Shown: positions 52,476 through 62,327, numbered from the stretch's first letter. The stretch is 64,000 bases of DNA from Flavipsychrobacter sp. (GCA_031292525.1 JARLGY010000054.1:111495-175494), one strand, 5' to 3'. Numbers and translations: made by a program. The notes: generated from the letters alone by a model not told the origin.

Positions 52476-52633
52476 GTGCAACAACATTATTGAAACTCCA
52501 CTTCGTGAAAAAATTAGGGACACCTACTGAAAATGTAATGCATTGATTCCTTCAACCCTGATATCCTTATTTTCTACAGCCACCGCATTTTTTCGATGTC
52601 TGGGAAAAATATAGCAGGCAGTAGTATTAAGAT

Positions 52634-52670
52634 AAAAAAGAGGCAACTTAAGCAGTTGCCTCTTTTTTTA
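52634..52670. terminator. Strong bidirectional terminator
   Basis: 15-bp perfect stem AAAAAAGAGGCAACT (52634-52648) / AGTTGCCTCTTTTTT (52654-52668) with loop TAAGC. It ends the ppiD-like gene on the minus strand (stop 52690) and any plus-strand read-through. Confidence 0.9.
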
Positions 52671-52689
52671 TCAAAATGTTCTAAGAATA

Positions 52690-54861
52690 TTACATATTAG
52701 CCGGTGTGTAAACCACCTTGGCTTTGTTTATTAATATATCTTGTATTTGCTGGCCCACCATATTGCGGGTTTGCATTTCCATTTGGCCTCTTTGTTGCAT
52801 CAGCATCTGGGCAGCTGCAGGGCTAGCTGGTTTTGTCCATCTTTGGGTAGGGCTTATTATATAAACACCATCTTCAGATTTTATAGCTGGCGATACAGCA
52901 TTTAGTTGCAGACCAGAGAAAAATGCATAACCTAAAACAGAAGGTGCATAACCCAGGTTAGGTAAGTAAGTAGAAGAAAGGCTTGCCGAATCTACATGCA
53001 TTACTTGCTGGCCCGAGGTTTGTGCAGCTGCCTGAAGGCTTGTTACACCTTTATATTTTGCAAGAAGCTGTGTAGCTTTTTTATCATTTCTTACAATAGA
53101 CTCCAGTTGAGGACGTATCTGGTCTGTTATTGCCATTAGTCCTTTATCTTGTACACTAAGCAATTTAGCTACTACATAACGGCCATCTGATAATGTGAAC
53201 ACAGTAGAGATATCGCCTGGCTTAGCCTCGTAGGTCCACCTTACAATTTCGCGGGCAGCGCCTAAGCCTTGTACCTGGAAATCGTGGATCTTTATATTAT
53301 CACCAACCCTTTTGCTCAGGTCTTGTTTTTTAGCAATATCATCAAATGCCTTTGCATTGGTATTATTACCTGCAAATTCCGTTGCTTTTGCGTAGGCAGC
53401 ATTTACAGTATTATCACCAGCATAAAGTGGTTTATCTATCGATGCTATTTTAACAGCAGGAGCTATATTTTTCTGCTCCAGTATCTCTATATAATGGTAA
53501 CCGTTGTAGTTGTCGTTTTCTACTTTTACTACTTTATGCTCACCTGTTTTGCCGTCAAAAATAAAATCACCAAATTCTTTTGACAATCCTGTCTTTTGCG
53601 ACAGTTGGAAAGAATATTCACCACCTTGTTTTTTGCTGCCATCATCGTCTGAATATTTAAGAGCGAGTGTTTTAAAATCAGCACCTGCTTTTATAGCTTC
53701 GGCAATGCTATCTATACGTTGTTTAGCTACACTATCAGGCAATACGTCTTTACCTTGTGCTTTTGTACGCACCAGTATGTGGCGACATTTTACAGAATCG
53801 GGCTGGTCTTTCTTTTCTATAACTTTAGTAAGGCGGTACATGTTGTTCATATAATATGGGCCGAACACGGCACCTGATGGCATACTTACTATAGAGTCTT
53901 CGTAACCTTTAGTAGCTCCTTTTTTGTTCACCCATATAGGTGCATATTTATCTTCAGAGTTACGGTTCACTATGCTTTCATTATCTGTTGCAGCAATGAA
54001 ATCATTCTTTATTTGTGTCAATGCTGTAACTGCGCGTTCAGTATCCTCGTGAGATGGTTTAATATCGAACGATACATATTCTATAGTGCGAGTAGGCTCA
54101 TCTATTTTAAACCTTGCAGGATATTTTTTCATATAAGCCTGCATGTCATCATCCGTTACAGGTACATCTTTATCTGCAATGGCTGTAAGCGGCACTTTTA
54201 CATAACTAATGTTAGTCATAGTATTTGCATCTGCTTGCTGGCGGTCAAGTACAAATTTTGGTGTGTGCACCCCGTTTATAAACAGGTAGTTGAATTTTGT
54301 GATCCTGTTATTATGGAGCACATAAGATTTTACAGTTTCCCATTGTTCACGTGCTTTACCTGTAGGATCATATTGATCAGCTTGTTTTTCAAAAGCCTGT
54401 ACACGCTGAGGATCGAACTGTCCGGTTTCAGGATTAGCAAAAATAGGCTGGCCTTGCAGTTGAAATTGCTGAACCATAGGATCAGCATTAGGGCTGTATA
54501 ATATTTCGCGTTCTTCTTCCTTAGTAGTTGTCAGTCCCAATTTATCACACTGCTCACCCGATAGTTTTTCATAGATCATCAGCTTCAGCGCTTCCTCATT
54601 CATTTGGGCACGTGTCGCATCATCAAGGGTATGTGTTTTGCTATACATAGTATAGAGTATTTCAAACTCTTTCATTCTCAATGAATATTCCCTGGTATCT
54701 ATTTTGTCACCATTGATCTTTACAACACTTGTGTTGTGACCGAACAAATCGCCAAACCTGCCACTCGCAGCATCCATGAGTATAAAGCCGAGCAGCGCCA
54801 CCACTATGACACCTGCCGCCACTTTACCGTACTTATTTCTAATTTTTTGAATTACAGCCAT
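52690..54861 (-). CDS. ppiD: PpiD-like peptidyl-prolyl isomerase/chaperone
   Basis: 723 residues. N-terminal membrane anchor (VAAGVIVVALLGFILMDAAS) followed by SurA-like N-terminal chaperone domain (VVKINGDKIDTREYSLRMKEF) and a parvulin domain (residues ~345-450: VKCRHILVRTKAQGKDVLPDS, ADFKTLALKYSDDDGSKKQGG). The C-terminal part ends with a second SurA-like helix region. It helps fold proteins leaving the Sec translocon. Symbol given by similarity to E. coli PpiD. Confidence 0.88.
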   Translation of the reverse strand: MAVIQKIRNKYGKVAAGVIVVALLGFILMDAASGRFGDLFGHNTSVVKINGDKIDTREYSLRMKEFEILYTMYSKTHTLDDATRAQMNEEALKLMIYEKLSGEQCDKLGLTTTKEEEREILYSPNADPMVQQFQLQGQPIFANPETGQFDPQRVQAFEKQADQYDPTGKAREQWETVKSYVLHNNRITKFNYLFINGVHTPKFVLDRQQADANTMTNISYVKVPLTAIADKDVPVTDDDMQAYMKKYPARFKIDEPTRTIEYVSFDIKPSHEDTERAVTALTQIKNDFIAATDNESIVNRNSEDKYAPIWVNKKGATKGYEDSIVSMPSGAVFGPYYMNNMYRLTKVIEKKDQPDSVKCRHILVRTKAQGKDVLPDSVAKQRIDSIAEAIKAGADFKTLALKYSDDDGSKKQGGEYSFQLSQKTGLSKEFGDFIFDGKTGEHKVVKVENDNYNGYHYIEILEQKNIAPAVKIASIDKPLYAGDNTVNAAYAKATEFAGNNTNAKAFDDIAKKQDLSKRVGDNIKIHDFQVQGLGAAREIVRWTYEAKPGDISTVFTLSDGRYVVAKLLSVQDKGLMAITDQIRPQLESIVRNDKKATQLLAKYKGVTSLQAAAQTSGQQVMHVDSASLSSTYLPNLGYAPSVLGYAFFSGLQLNAVSPAIKSEDGVYIISPTQRWTKPASPAAAQMLMQQRGQMEMQTRNMVGQQIQDILINKAKVVYTPANM

Positions 54862-55549
54862 AACGGTTGTTTATATTTATTGTAAGGACGGCAAATTTAT
54901 ACGAAAAAATGAGATTATAAACTAATTGTATCAAATAGTTTATTTGTTATTAAATATTTCGGTACTATCCTCCCATTTAATACTCCATATTTTATATTCT
55001 CTGTACCATCCTTATGCGTACCATTATATATATTGTTATAGTGCACATTTTTATACTTAACCTTAACCGGCTCCTTTATACCATATAATATGTAGTCTTT
55101 ATTTGTGGTACTATTTTTATTATACTATATCATACAAGTGTGCTCTCAGCTTTAATTATGCGGTGAATACTTGCAAGTTTATAATAATCAGTGCGTTATA
55201 CACTTGGGGTATGTATAGCGTGTGGATAACTGTGTATAATGGCACTTTAAAAAAGGATAAGATTTTTGTTTCCCGCTAAAAATATTTTTACTCTTTTTGA
55301 GATAGACTTTTTACACCACCAGCTACGATATCAACATCCAACTAATTACTCACAGCTTTTTAAATCCACAATCCACATTTTCCTGTTAGAACCGCTATCT
55401 AAAGCTGTTTGATATGTGTATAGAGTATTAATAACTTTCTGTAAACCTATAAAGTGCTAATTTGCAATGTGGGAAACTTATTTTAATCCCCATATTAACA
55501 GCCCTAATTAATAATAATATTTTCTTTAAAAACTTTAACTATAGTTATT
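54862..55549. other. Candidate chromosomal replication origin region
   Basis: 688 bp without a gene, AT-rich (A/T runs near 54930-54965 and 55060-55140). Flanking genes point away on both sides (ppiD leftwards, nadA rightwards). Contains two perfect DnaA boxes in tandem at 55221-55239 and near matches at 55196-55204 and 55415-55423; a third perfect box is at 55555-55563 in the nadA start. Two parS-type sites lie 3.5-5 kb to the right, and mnmG (gidA) is 4.3 kb away. All fit an oriC, but dnaA itself is not in view. Confidence 0.5.
55196..55239. promoter_or_regulatory. DnaA-box cluster
   Basis: TTATACACT (55196-55204, one mismatch), TGTGGATAA (55221-55229, perfect complement of TTATCCACA) and TGTGTATAA (55231-55239, perfect match to the consensus TTATNCACA). 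The last two are in tandem with 1 bp between. Confidence 0.7.
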
Positions 55550-56554
55550 ATGACTGTGGATAACGCTCTTGCCGAGGTTGAAACAAATGGTTTCGTTGAT
55601 GTTTTTGTTGACCCTTCTCTTGATTTGTTTGAGGAGATCAGTAAATTGAAGAAAGAGAAGAATGCAGTGATACTGGCACATTATTACCAGGAGCCCGATA
55701 TACAGGATATTGCAGACTATATAGGTGATAGTTTAGGACTTGCACAAAATGCTGCCGGTACCGAAGCTGATATGATTGTTTTTGCAGGTGTTCACTTTAT
55801 GGCTGAGACAGCCAAAATATTAAACCCTTCAAAAAAAGTTATTCTTCCAGACCTTAAAGCAGGATGTTCATTAAGCGACAGTTGTCCTCCCCCGCTTTTC
55901 AAAGCATTTAAAGATAAACATCCTGATCATCTGGTTATATCGTACATCAACTGTTCATCTGGTATTAAAGCCTTGAGTGATATTATTTGCACTTCTTCTA
56001 ATGCCCAGCAGATAGTAGAGAGTTTACCATTAGATCAGAAGATAATTTTTGCACCAGATAAAAATCTGGGCGGGTACATCAACAAGAAGACAGGAAGGAA
56101 TATGTTGTTGTGGAACGGTGCATGTATGGTGCATGAATTATTTTCACTCGAGAAAATAACCAGGCTAAAATTGAGACATCCTGAAGCCAAGTTGTTAGCA
56201 CATCCTGAATGTGAAGAGCCTATTTTACGTATTGCTGATTTTATAGGTTCTACAACGCAAATATTAAAGTATAGCCAAACAGATGCTGCGTCTACTTACA
56301 TAGTGGCGACAGAGACTGGTATTTTGCACCAAATGCAAAAAAATGCCCCCAATAAAACTTTTATAGCTGCCCCACCAGATAATGCATGTGCATGCAATGA
56401 CTGTCCACATATGAAACTTAATACACTTGAAAAGATCTATCTGGCAATCAAATATGAATTGCCGGAAATAAAAATGGATGAAAACATACGGTTAGCCGCT
56501 AAAAAGCCAATAGATCGTATGTTAAAATTGAGCAAGCAGTTCGGGCTGGTATAG
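55550..56554 (+). CDS. nadA: Quinolinate synthase A
   Basis: 334 residues. NadA condenses iminoaspartate with dihydroxyacetone phosphate to quinolinate in NAD synthesis, using a [4Fe-4S] cluster. Seen: [56 protein letters not shown], and C-terminal [13 protein letters not shown]; the three cluster cysteines are kept. A DnaA-box match overlaps the first codons (55555-55563). nadB and nadC are not in view. Confidence 0.96.
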   Translation: MTVDNALAEVETNGFVDVFVDPSLDLFEEISKLKKEKNAVILAHYYQEPDIQDIADYIGDSLGLAQNAAGTEADMIVFAGVHFMAETAKILNPSKKVILPDLKAGCSLSDSCPPPLFKAFKDKHPDHLVISYINCSSGIKALSDIICTSSNAQQIVESLPLDQKIIFAPDKNLGGYINKKTGRNMLLWNGACMVHELFSLEKITRLKLRHPEAKLLAHPECEEPILRIADFIGSTTQILKYSQTDAASTYIVATETGILHQMQKNAPNKTFIAAPPDNACACNDCPHMKLNTLEKIYLAIKYELPEIKMDENIRLAAKKPIDRMLKLSKQFGLV

Positions 56555-56596
56555 CTTTACCCACAAAAAAAGATTTTTTATTCACATTATAAGGAC

Positions 56597-56604
56597 TAAA
56601 TTTG
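56597..56604 (+). promoter_or_regulatory. Bacteroidota-type -7 promoter element
   Basis: TAAATTTG matches TAnnTTTG, 52 bp ahead of the T9SS protein start at 56657. No clear -33 element. Confidence 0.45.
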
Positions 56605-56656
56605 TTTTTAGTCGTCTTTATCTTTATTAATCTATCTGAAAACTTAAAAAAGTATT

Positions 56657-58585
56657 ATGAAGAAATTTTTTTTACTCAATCTGCTGCTTACTTCGCTGGT
56701 AGCCGGTTTATCTTTTAATGCAAATGCGCAGTTTGCGCAACAAACTTTCGGAGGACACTTTATTGTGAACTCTCCTGCAAGCCAGAGTGGACCTAAGACG
56801 TTTACTTATTCTTCAAATCCTGTACTTACAGGTGCTTGGGGTGGTGCTTTGGGTAGTCATTACCATGTGCCGGTAGCAAACATCACTGATTCTTTGGTGA
56901 GCGGCAAATTGAGTAGTGCAGATTCTGCAAAGATTTCTGGTAAGTGGGCACTTATTTTTAGAGGCCAATATTTTTTTAGCGATAAAGCATACTATTGCTG
57001 GTTGGCACATGCTCAGGGCGTTATTATAGTAAACAATGTACCAGGTGCAGACCCAATAAACATGGCTGCTAACACATCTAACAATTATGCATCATTGATC
57101 AATATTCCGGTGATTATGATCTCTAATACAGATGGTCTTGCGCTAGATAATAATTTGCATGCAGGTGGTGTTGATACTATATCAATATCTCCATGGGGTT
57201 TTGGTTTAGCTGATGACCTTGCAATGCTTTCAGGTAGTACTCCGGTATCTGCATATGGTGCAGTACCTTTGGCACATGTTACAGGTGCAAATGGTTTGGC
57301 ATCTCAGTACAATATGTTCAATATTGGTTCTGTAGCTAACATAGGTACTAATGCAGAATCTAATGTTGTTATTCACAACGATCTTTATTTTACACCTACA
57401 GGTGGCGCTCAGACCCAACTGCGTGCTGATACTTTGAACGTTGGATCAATACTTGTTAGTGATTCATTGAAGAATAGATTCAATGATAGCATTTACCATC
57501 CCGTTGCAACACAAAAAGGTCGTTACGATCTGAATAGTTATGTTTCTTTTGGTAGTGCTGACCTTGATCCAAATGATGATACACTAAAAACATATTCCTA
57601 TATAACTGACTCTGTTTTTTGTATGGGCCGCTGGGATCCGGTAGCGAATGCACCAATGATAGGTGGCGAAACTGGTGGTGGAACCACAACCAATTACATC
57701 TATGGTCCTTTATTCTTCCTTAAAGATGGTCCTTATCAGGCTGCTCAGGTTCAGTTGGCCATATTGGATAACGATACTACAAACTTTAGCAGACATAACC
57801 TTTTGTCTGATGCCCCACTTTTGATTTCTATGTTTCAATGGGTAGATGGTTCAAATGGTGGAACTGTTGACGGTATTATACAGGGTGGAGAACTTACGAA
57901 AATAGGTACTGCTTCTAAAACTTTCACTGCTAACGATTCAAACTACAAATTCTTCACAGTACCTATTAACAATCCGGCTGGTGATAATGGTACAACTGCT
58001 TACACGCAGGCTAACAGCACTTATTTCTTTGCTGTTGATATGCCTTCAGGTTTCGCTTTGGTATCTGATGATCGTACTAACTATTGGGGACGCCTCGTTG
58101 CAGCAGAATTAACTGATACACTAAATTTCTTTGCAGGTGAATTCCAGAGCACCTCTAGTGACTTTGTTACTGCAGGTTCTCAGGGACTGGATATGATTCC
58201 TTTCGTTACAGCTACTACTGATCCTACCCAGGTTAACACAAGGGATTTTGATGCATTAACTCCTGCAATGGCGTTCTATACTTCAAAAAACCACCAGAAC
58301 TCTGTTCAGAATGTAACGGTTGTTCCTTCTCATTTCTCAGTTTATCCTAACCCTGCTGTAGGTTCTGATATACATGTAAAATTGGATCTGCCAACACGTG
58401 CTTCAAAAGTTTATTTCAATATTATGAACGCTGTAGGTCGCGGCATGATGTGGGATAGCAAGAACAATCTTCAAAACGAAGATATCGCTTTCTCTACTGC
58501 AAATCTTCCAGCTGGTCAGTATTACATGTTTGTAATTGCTGATGGTGTTACAATGTCAAAACCATTTACTGTTTTGGCTAAATAA
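56657..58585 (+). CDS. Secreted PA-domain protein with T9SS type A sorting domain
   Basis: 642 residues. Signal peptide (LLNLLLTSLVAGLSFNANAQ). Residues ~85-180 resemble a protease-associated (PA) domain: KWALIFRGQYFFSDKAYYC, WLAHAQGVIIVNNVPG, INIPVIMISNTDGLAL. The C-terminal ~80 residues form a T9SS sorting domain (SHFSVYPNPAVGSDIHVKL, LPAGQYYMFVIADGV, SKPFTVLAK). No protease catalytic triad visible between them. A strong promoter and low codon bias make it a likely abundant surface protein (inference). Confidence 0.88.
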   Translation: MKKFFLLNLLLTSLVAGLSFNANAQFAQQTFGGHFIVNSPASQSGPKTFTYSSNPVLTGAWGGALGSHYHVPVANITDSLVSGKLSSADSAKISGKWALIFRGQYFFSDKAYYCWLAHAQGVIIVNNVPGADPINMAANTSNNYASLINIPVIMISNTDGLALDNNLHAGGVDTISISPWGFGLADDLAMLSGSTPVSAYGAVPLAHVTGANGLASQYNMFNIGSVANIGTNAESNVVIHNDLYFTPTGGAQTQLRADTLNVGSILVSDSLKNRFNDSIYHPVATQKGRYDLNSYVSFGSADLDPNDDTLKTYSYITDSVFCMGRWDPVANAPMIGGETGGGTTTNYIYGPLFFLKDGPYQAAQVQLAILDNDTTNFSRHNLLSDAPLLISMFQWVDGSNGGTVDGIIQGGELTKIGTASKTFTANDSNYKFFTVPINNPAGDNGTTAYTQANSTYFFAVDMPSGFALVSDDRTNYWGRLVAAELTDTLNFFAGEFQSTSSDFVTAGSQGLDMIPFVTATTDPTQVNTRDFDALTPAMAFYTSKNHQNSVQNVTVVPSHFSVYPNPAVGSDIHVKLDLPTRASKVYFNIMNAVGRGMMWDSKNNLQNEDIAFSTANLPAGQYYMFVIADGVTMSKPFTVLAK

Positions 58586-58606
58586 GGTAATAAGCATTTA
58601 TTGAAG

Positions 58607-58635
58607 AGCCATCCAGTTATCTGGATGGCTTTTTT
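58607..58635 (+). terminator. Rho-independent terminator
   Basis: Perfect 10-bp stem AGCCATCCAG (58607-58616) / CTGGATGGCT (58621-58630), loop TTAT, then TTTTTG. It ends the T9SS protein transcript. Confidence 0.9.
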
Positions 58636-58782
58636 GTTTTGTAGCATATCGAATTGCTGTTAGGAAATTTCTGATCTTATTTGCGGTGTCATTTTTCCTT
58701 TGTTTGAGTTTTCAGTTTGGAATATACTCAGGTAAAGGACTTTTTTGCTTTTGAGAACTATGGTACATATATATAGGCTTAG

Positions 58783-58947
58783 AGTAAAAGGGGCGCCTGC
58801 TTGCAGCATACATCAGATCCCACCAGGCTAGTCGCTTATTCAGCATCTTTTGCCCGCATAGTACAAGGTGGCAATGGTGACTATGCCAATAAACGTATCG
58901 GGGTAAGTGCAGTATATGCACTCACACCAAGCATCAGGATAGACTAA
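58783..58947 (+). pseudogene. Remnant of a protein-coding gene (C-terminal end)
   Basis: A 54-codon open frame without a start codon, ending TAA at 58945-58947, in the otherwise empty 58636-59087 gap. It reads TSDPTRLVAYSASFARIVQG, GNGDYANKRIGVSAVYALTP and SIRID; the end resembles the last strands of an outer-membrane barrel. An in-frame stop lies just upstream and the sequence before it is not coding in any frame I can join. Probably a decayed gene. Confidence 0.45.
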
Positions 58948-59087
58948 GTTTAATTGTGTTTCTAGATCTTCTATCAGTAATACTAGTGATGGGTTCCCCC
59001 CTCAACCGATATAACATCTAGTTACTCTTAAAAAGGTGTAAGTTATTATTGAAGGATGTGAGCTTAAGAGAGTAAAATTGTCAGTAA

Positions 59088-59103
59088 TGTTTCACGTGGA
59101 ACA
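59088..59103. promoter_or_regulatory. parS-type ParB-binding site 1
   Basis: TGTTTCACGTGGAACA matches the bacterial parS consensus TGTTNCACGTGNAACA at all 16 positions (its complement, TGTTCCACGTGAAACA, is a known Bacillus subtilis-type variant). It lies in the intergenic region next to the barrel protein gene. A second identical site is at 60234-60249. Confidence 0.85.
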
Positions 59104-59709
59104 TTATAAGTGATAACCTATGCCTAAATCAATGCCAAGCTGACTGCAATGGTTTTCATCTTTTGGAGTAAAATGAATAGTTTCATTCAACTCAATCTTT
59201 GTGCTTAGTTTATAAGATAAGCCTTGCATCATGTAAAAAGGAACGAAAGCAGGATTTGATGACGGAGTTTGTTGTAAACCGTCTGTTTTAGATATTCCTT
59301 TATAGCCAAAGCTGTAATAACAACCTGCCCCAATAGAAGGCACCAGTTTTTTGTTAGCGTGGCCCATATAGTAACGAATGGCAAATGGAATATTAGTTGC
59401 AATGGGTTGGGTATGGGAGATATAGTACCTCGGAGTTACACGGACTACAGGAGTTGTAAAATGATCTGCAGAGAATTGTACACCACTCTCCATTGATAGA
59501 TGTCTGTTAATATACCTGCGGAGATAAAGCCCGTTGGTATAGCAAGTAGAACAAGGTATTGACTTGAAATAATTGGTCTTAGATGCATTTACACCTGTTG
59601 TGAACCCAATTGTTAATAGTTTCTTAGGTTTGTGCCAAGTTGATTGTGCAAATGCTGCTGATGCATGCATTGACAATAAACAAAGTGATGTAATTACAAA
59701 CTTTTTCAC
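59104..59709 (-). CDS. Outer-membrane beta-barrel protein (PorT-like family)
   Basis: 201 residues, GTG start at 59707-59709. Signal peptide KKFVITSLCLLSMHASAAFAQ. The rest is beta-rich with alternating hydrophobic strands (KLLTIGFTTGVNASKTNYF, GLYLRRYINRHLSMESGVQF, FAIRYYMGHANKKLVPSIG, AGCYYSFGYKG, GIDLGIGYHL), typical of small porin-family/PorT-like barrels. Function unknown; the stop codon abuts the parS site. Confidence 0.75.
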   Translation of the reverse strand: MKKFVITSLCLLSMHASAAFAQSTWHKPKKLLTIGFTTGVNASKTNYFKSIPCSTCYTNGLYLRRYINRHLSMESGVQFSADHFTTPVVRVTPRYYISHTQPIATNIPFAIRYYMGHANKKLVPSIGAGCYYSFGYKGISKTDGLQQTPSSNPAFVPFYMMQGLSYKLSTKIELNETIHFTPKDENHCSQLGIDLGIGYHL

Positions 59710-59840
59710 AGAAACCTTTTTATTTTAACGTAAAATTGTTTAAATTATTGCTAAGATACGATATTATTTTACCTTTTTCTCTCGTGTTGTGGTGTATTGC
59801 GTTTATATGGGGGTATTGATGGTTAATCACTATTTCATAC

Positions 59841-59848
59841 TACCTTTG
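59841..59848 (+). promoter_or_regulatory. Bacteroidota-type -7 promoter of mnmG
   Basis: TACCTTTG matches TAnnTTTG and is 5 bp ahead of the mnmG ATG at 59854, implying an almost leaderless mRNA. No clear -33 TTTG. Confidence 0.5.
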
Positions 59849-59853
59849 CCGTT

Positions 59854-61722
59854 ATGTTTTTAAAGTACGATGTTATTGTGGTTGGGGCTGGTCATGCTGG
59901 CTGTGAAGCCGCCGCTGCTGCTGCAAACATGGGCAGCAAAGTGCTGCTTATAACTATGAATATGCAGACCATTGCACAGATGAGTTGTAATCCTGCTATG
60001 GGTGGTATTGCTAAAGGTCAGATTGTAAGAGAGATAGACGCACTTGGTGGTTACAGTGGTATTGTAAGCGATAAGAGCATGATACAGTTCAGGATGCTAA
60101 ACAAAAGTAAGGGCCCTGGCATGTGGAGTCCTCGTACTCAAAACGATCGTGTTTTGTTTGCTAATACTTGGAGAGAGATGTTGGAGCAGACCCCTAATAT
60201 CGATTTCTGGCAGGATACTGTTAATGGACTAATTGTTTCACGTGGAACAATTGAAGGAGTGGTAACAGGAATGGGTCATAGCATATACGCTAAGTCGGTT
60301 GTGCTAACCAATGGTACCTTCCTAAATGGTGTAATACACATTGGTGAAAAGCAGTTTGGTGGTGGTAGGATGGGTGAGAAAGGTGCAACCGGCATTACAG
60401 AACAACTGGTAAGCTTGGGGTTTGATAGCGCCCGTCTCAAAACTGGTACGCCACCACGCATAGATGGACGCAGCCTGGATTATACAAAAATGGAAGTACA
60501 GGAAGGTGACGAAGAAATAGTAGGATTTTCTTACCTGCCTATAGAACGCATAAAACCTAAACAGCAACGTTGCTGCTGGATAACCTATACCAGTCAGGAG
60601 GTACACGATATACTAAAGACAGGGTTTGAGAAATCACCAATGTACCAGGGCAGGATCAAAGGAAGTGGTCCACGGTATTGCCCGAGTATAGAAGATAAGG
60701 TAACCCGCTTTGCTGAGAAAGATCGCCACCAGTTATTTGTAGAGCCAGAAGGTTGGAATACTGTAGAGATATACGTTAATGGTTTTAGCACCTCCTTGCC
60801 AGAAGAAGTACAATACAAAGCTTTAAGCAGTGTACCCGGTTTCGAAAAATGTAAGTTCTTCCGTCCCGGTTATGCTATTGAATATGATTACTTTCCACCA
60901 ACACAGCTAACTTATACGCTTGAAACCAAGCTGGTGAACAACCTTTTCTTTGCTGGCCAAATAAACGGTACAACCGGTTATGAAGAAGCAGCTTGCCAGG
61001 GCCTAATGGCTGGTATAAATGCACATCGTAAGGCTAAAGACCTGGAACCCGTGAGCTTGGGCAGAAATGAAGCCTACATAGGGGTGCTTATAGATGACCT
61101 TATAAATAAAGGTACAGACGAGCCCTACCGTATGTTTACCTCTCGTGCTGAGTTCAGAACATTGCTCCGGCAAGATAATGCTGATCTGCGCCTTACAGAG
61201 CTTGGCCATAGCATCGGGCTTGCCAGCGATGAAAGGCTAGCGTTGATGCTAGCCAAGCGTGGGAAGGTTGAAAACTTGAAAAATAAACTTGCTGCTTTCT
61301 CTGTTGAGCCTGCACAGGTCAACGAGTTTTTGCAGGAAAACAATTCATCTGCACTGGTAGAACGCACAAGGGCTATAAAATTGTTACTGCGTCCGGGCAT
61401 AGGTATTAAGGAGATGGCTACTGCCATACCCGCACTTGCTGTTGAAATGGATGAACCAGATATGTTGGTGGTAGAGCAGGCAGAGATACAGGTGAAGTAT
61501 GATGTGTATATTGAAAAAGAAAAGGAATTGGTAAAAAAGATGGAAGGGTTGGAAAGCCTTATGATACCGGAAACTTTCAACTACGAAAAACTACACGCTA
61601 TATCTACCGAAGCACGCCAGAAGCTAGCCAAAATAAAGCCACGTACTTTGGGGCAGGCTAGTCGTATAAGTGGTGTAAACCCCAGCGATGTGCAAATACT
61701 AATGGTGTACATGGGTAGATAG
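59854..61722 (+). CDS. mnmG: tRNA uridine-5-carboxymethylaminomethyl modification enzyme MnmG (GidA)
   Basis: 622 residues, standard length. MnmG with MnmE installs the cmnm5 group at U34 of several tRNAs, using FAD. Seen: FAD-binding DVIVVGAGHAGCEAAAAAANMG, NPAMGGIAKGQIVREIDALGG, RLKTGTPPRIDGRSLDY, TTGYEEAACQGLMAGINA and the C-terminal RTLGQASRISGVNPSDVQIL. A parS-type site lies inside the gene (60234-60249). In many bacteria this gene sits beside oriC. Confidence 0.97.
   Translation: MFLKYDVIVVGAGHAGCEAAAAAANMGSKVLLITMNMQTIAQMSCNPAMGGIAKGQIVREIDALGGYSGIVSDKSMIQFRMLNKSKGPGMWSPRTQNDRVLFANTWREMLEQTPNIDFWQDTVNGLIVSRGTIEGVVTGMGHSIYAKSVVLTNGTFLNGVIHIGEKQFGGGRMGEKGATGITEQLVSLGFDSARLKTGTPPRIDGRSLDYTKMEVQEGDEEIVGFSYLPIERIKPKQQRCCWITYTSQEVHDILKTGFEKSPMYQGRIKGSGPRYCPSIEDKVTRFAEKDRHQLFVEPEGWNTVEIYVNGFSTSLPEEVQYKALSSVPGFEKCKFFRPGYAIEYDYFPPTQLTYTLETKLVNNLFFAGQINGTTGYEEAACQGLMAGINAHRKAKDLEPVSLGRNEAYIGVLIDDLINKGTDEPYRMFTSRAEFRTLLRQDNADLRLTELGHSIGLASDERLALMLAKRGKVENLKNKLAAFSVEPAQVNEFLQENNSSALVERTRAIKLLLRPGIGIKEMATAIPALAVEMDEPDMLVVEQAEIQVKYDVYIEKEKELVKKMEGLESLMIPETFNYEKLHAISTEARQKLAKIKPRTLGQASRISGVNPSDVQILMVYMGR
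60234..60249. promoter_or_regulatory. parS-type ParB-binding site 2 (inside mnmG)
   Basis: TGTTTCACGTGGAACA, identical to the site at 59088-59103 and in the same orientation, 1146 bp away. It is coded as VSRGT within mnmG. A 16-bp perfect consensus inside a conserved gene is unlikely by chance. Confidence 0.85.
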
Positions 61723-61793
61723 TTAAATGTTTGCAGCTGCAACTTATCTCGATGTATACCACCTGCTGCACAATGTGAATATTATATTGTTGC

Positions 61794-61801
61794 TAAATTT
61801 G
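61794..61801 (+). promoter_or_regulatory. Bacteroidota-type -7 promoter of recX
   Basis: TAAATTTG matches TAnnTTTG, 18 bp ahead of the recX start at 61820. Confidence 0.45.
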
Positions 61802-61819
61802 ATAGCTCATTAACCCTGT

Positions 61820-62272
61820 ATGGAAATACAAGCAGCCATCCATCACTACTGCAACTATAGCGAACGTTGCCACAAAGATGTACGCAATAAACTTTACGAG
61901 CTAGGATGTACTACACCTGAAGTGGAGCAACATATTGCTACTCTTATAGAAGAGGGCTTACTCAACGAAGAACGATATGCACGCGCCTTTGCACGCGGCA
62001 AATTCAGAATGCTGCAGTGGGGCAAGGTAAAGATCATAAATCAGTTAAAGGCTCATGGTATCTCAGCTTACTGTATTAAAAAGGCGCTGAAAGAAATAGA
62101 TGATGATGCTTACAGTGCCACAATGCAAAAGCTGGCGGTTACTAAAACATTAAGTTTAAAGGCCGTAAAGAGCAAAACCGCAAAAAAAGCCAAACTATAT
62201 GCATACTTGCTGCAGAAAGGTTACGAGCGCGACATAGTAATAGACCTGGTTAACAAATTGATAAATACATGA
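61820..62272 (+). CDS. recX: Regulatory protein RecX
   Basis: 150 residues. RecX binds RecA filaments and limits recombination and SOS. Three-helix repeats typical of RecX: HYCNYSERCHKDVRNKLYELG, LIEEGLLNEERYARAFARGKF and WGKVKIINQLKAHGISAYCI, then KLYAYLLQKGYERDIVIDLV. Length and start are typical. recA is not next to it, which is common in Bacteroidota. Confidence 0.9.
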   Translation: MEIQAAIHHYCNYSERCHKDVRNKLYELGCTTPEVEQHIATLIEEGLLNEERYARAFARGKFRMLQWGKVKIINQLKAHGISAYCIKKALKEIDDDAYSATMQKLAVTKTLSLKAVKSKTAKKAKLYAYLLQKGYERDIVIDLVNKLINT

Positions 62273-62327
62273 ATGCTGAAAATTCGTCTGTTTATTTAGT
62301 ATATTTACAATACTAACAGCATTACAT

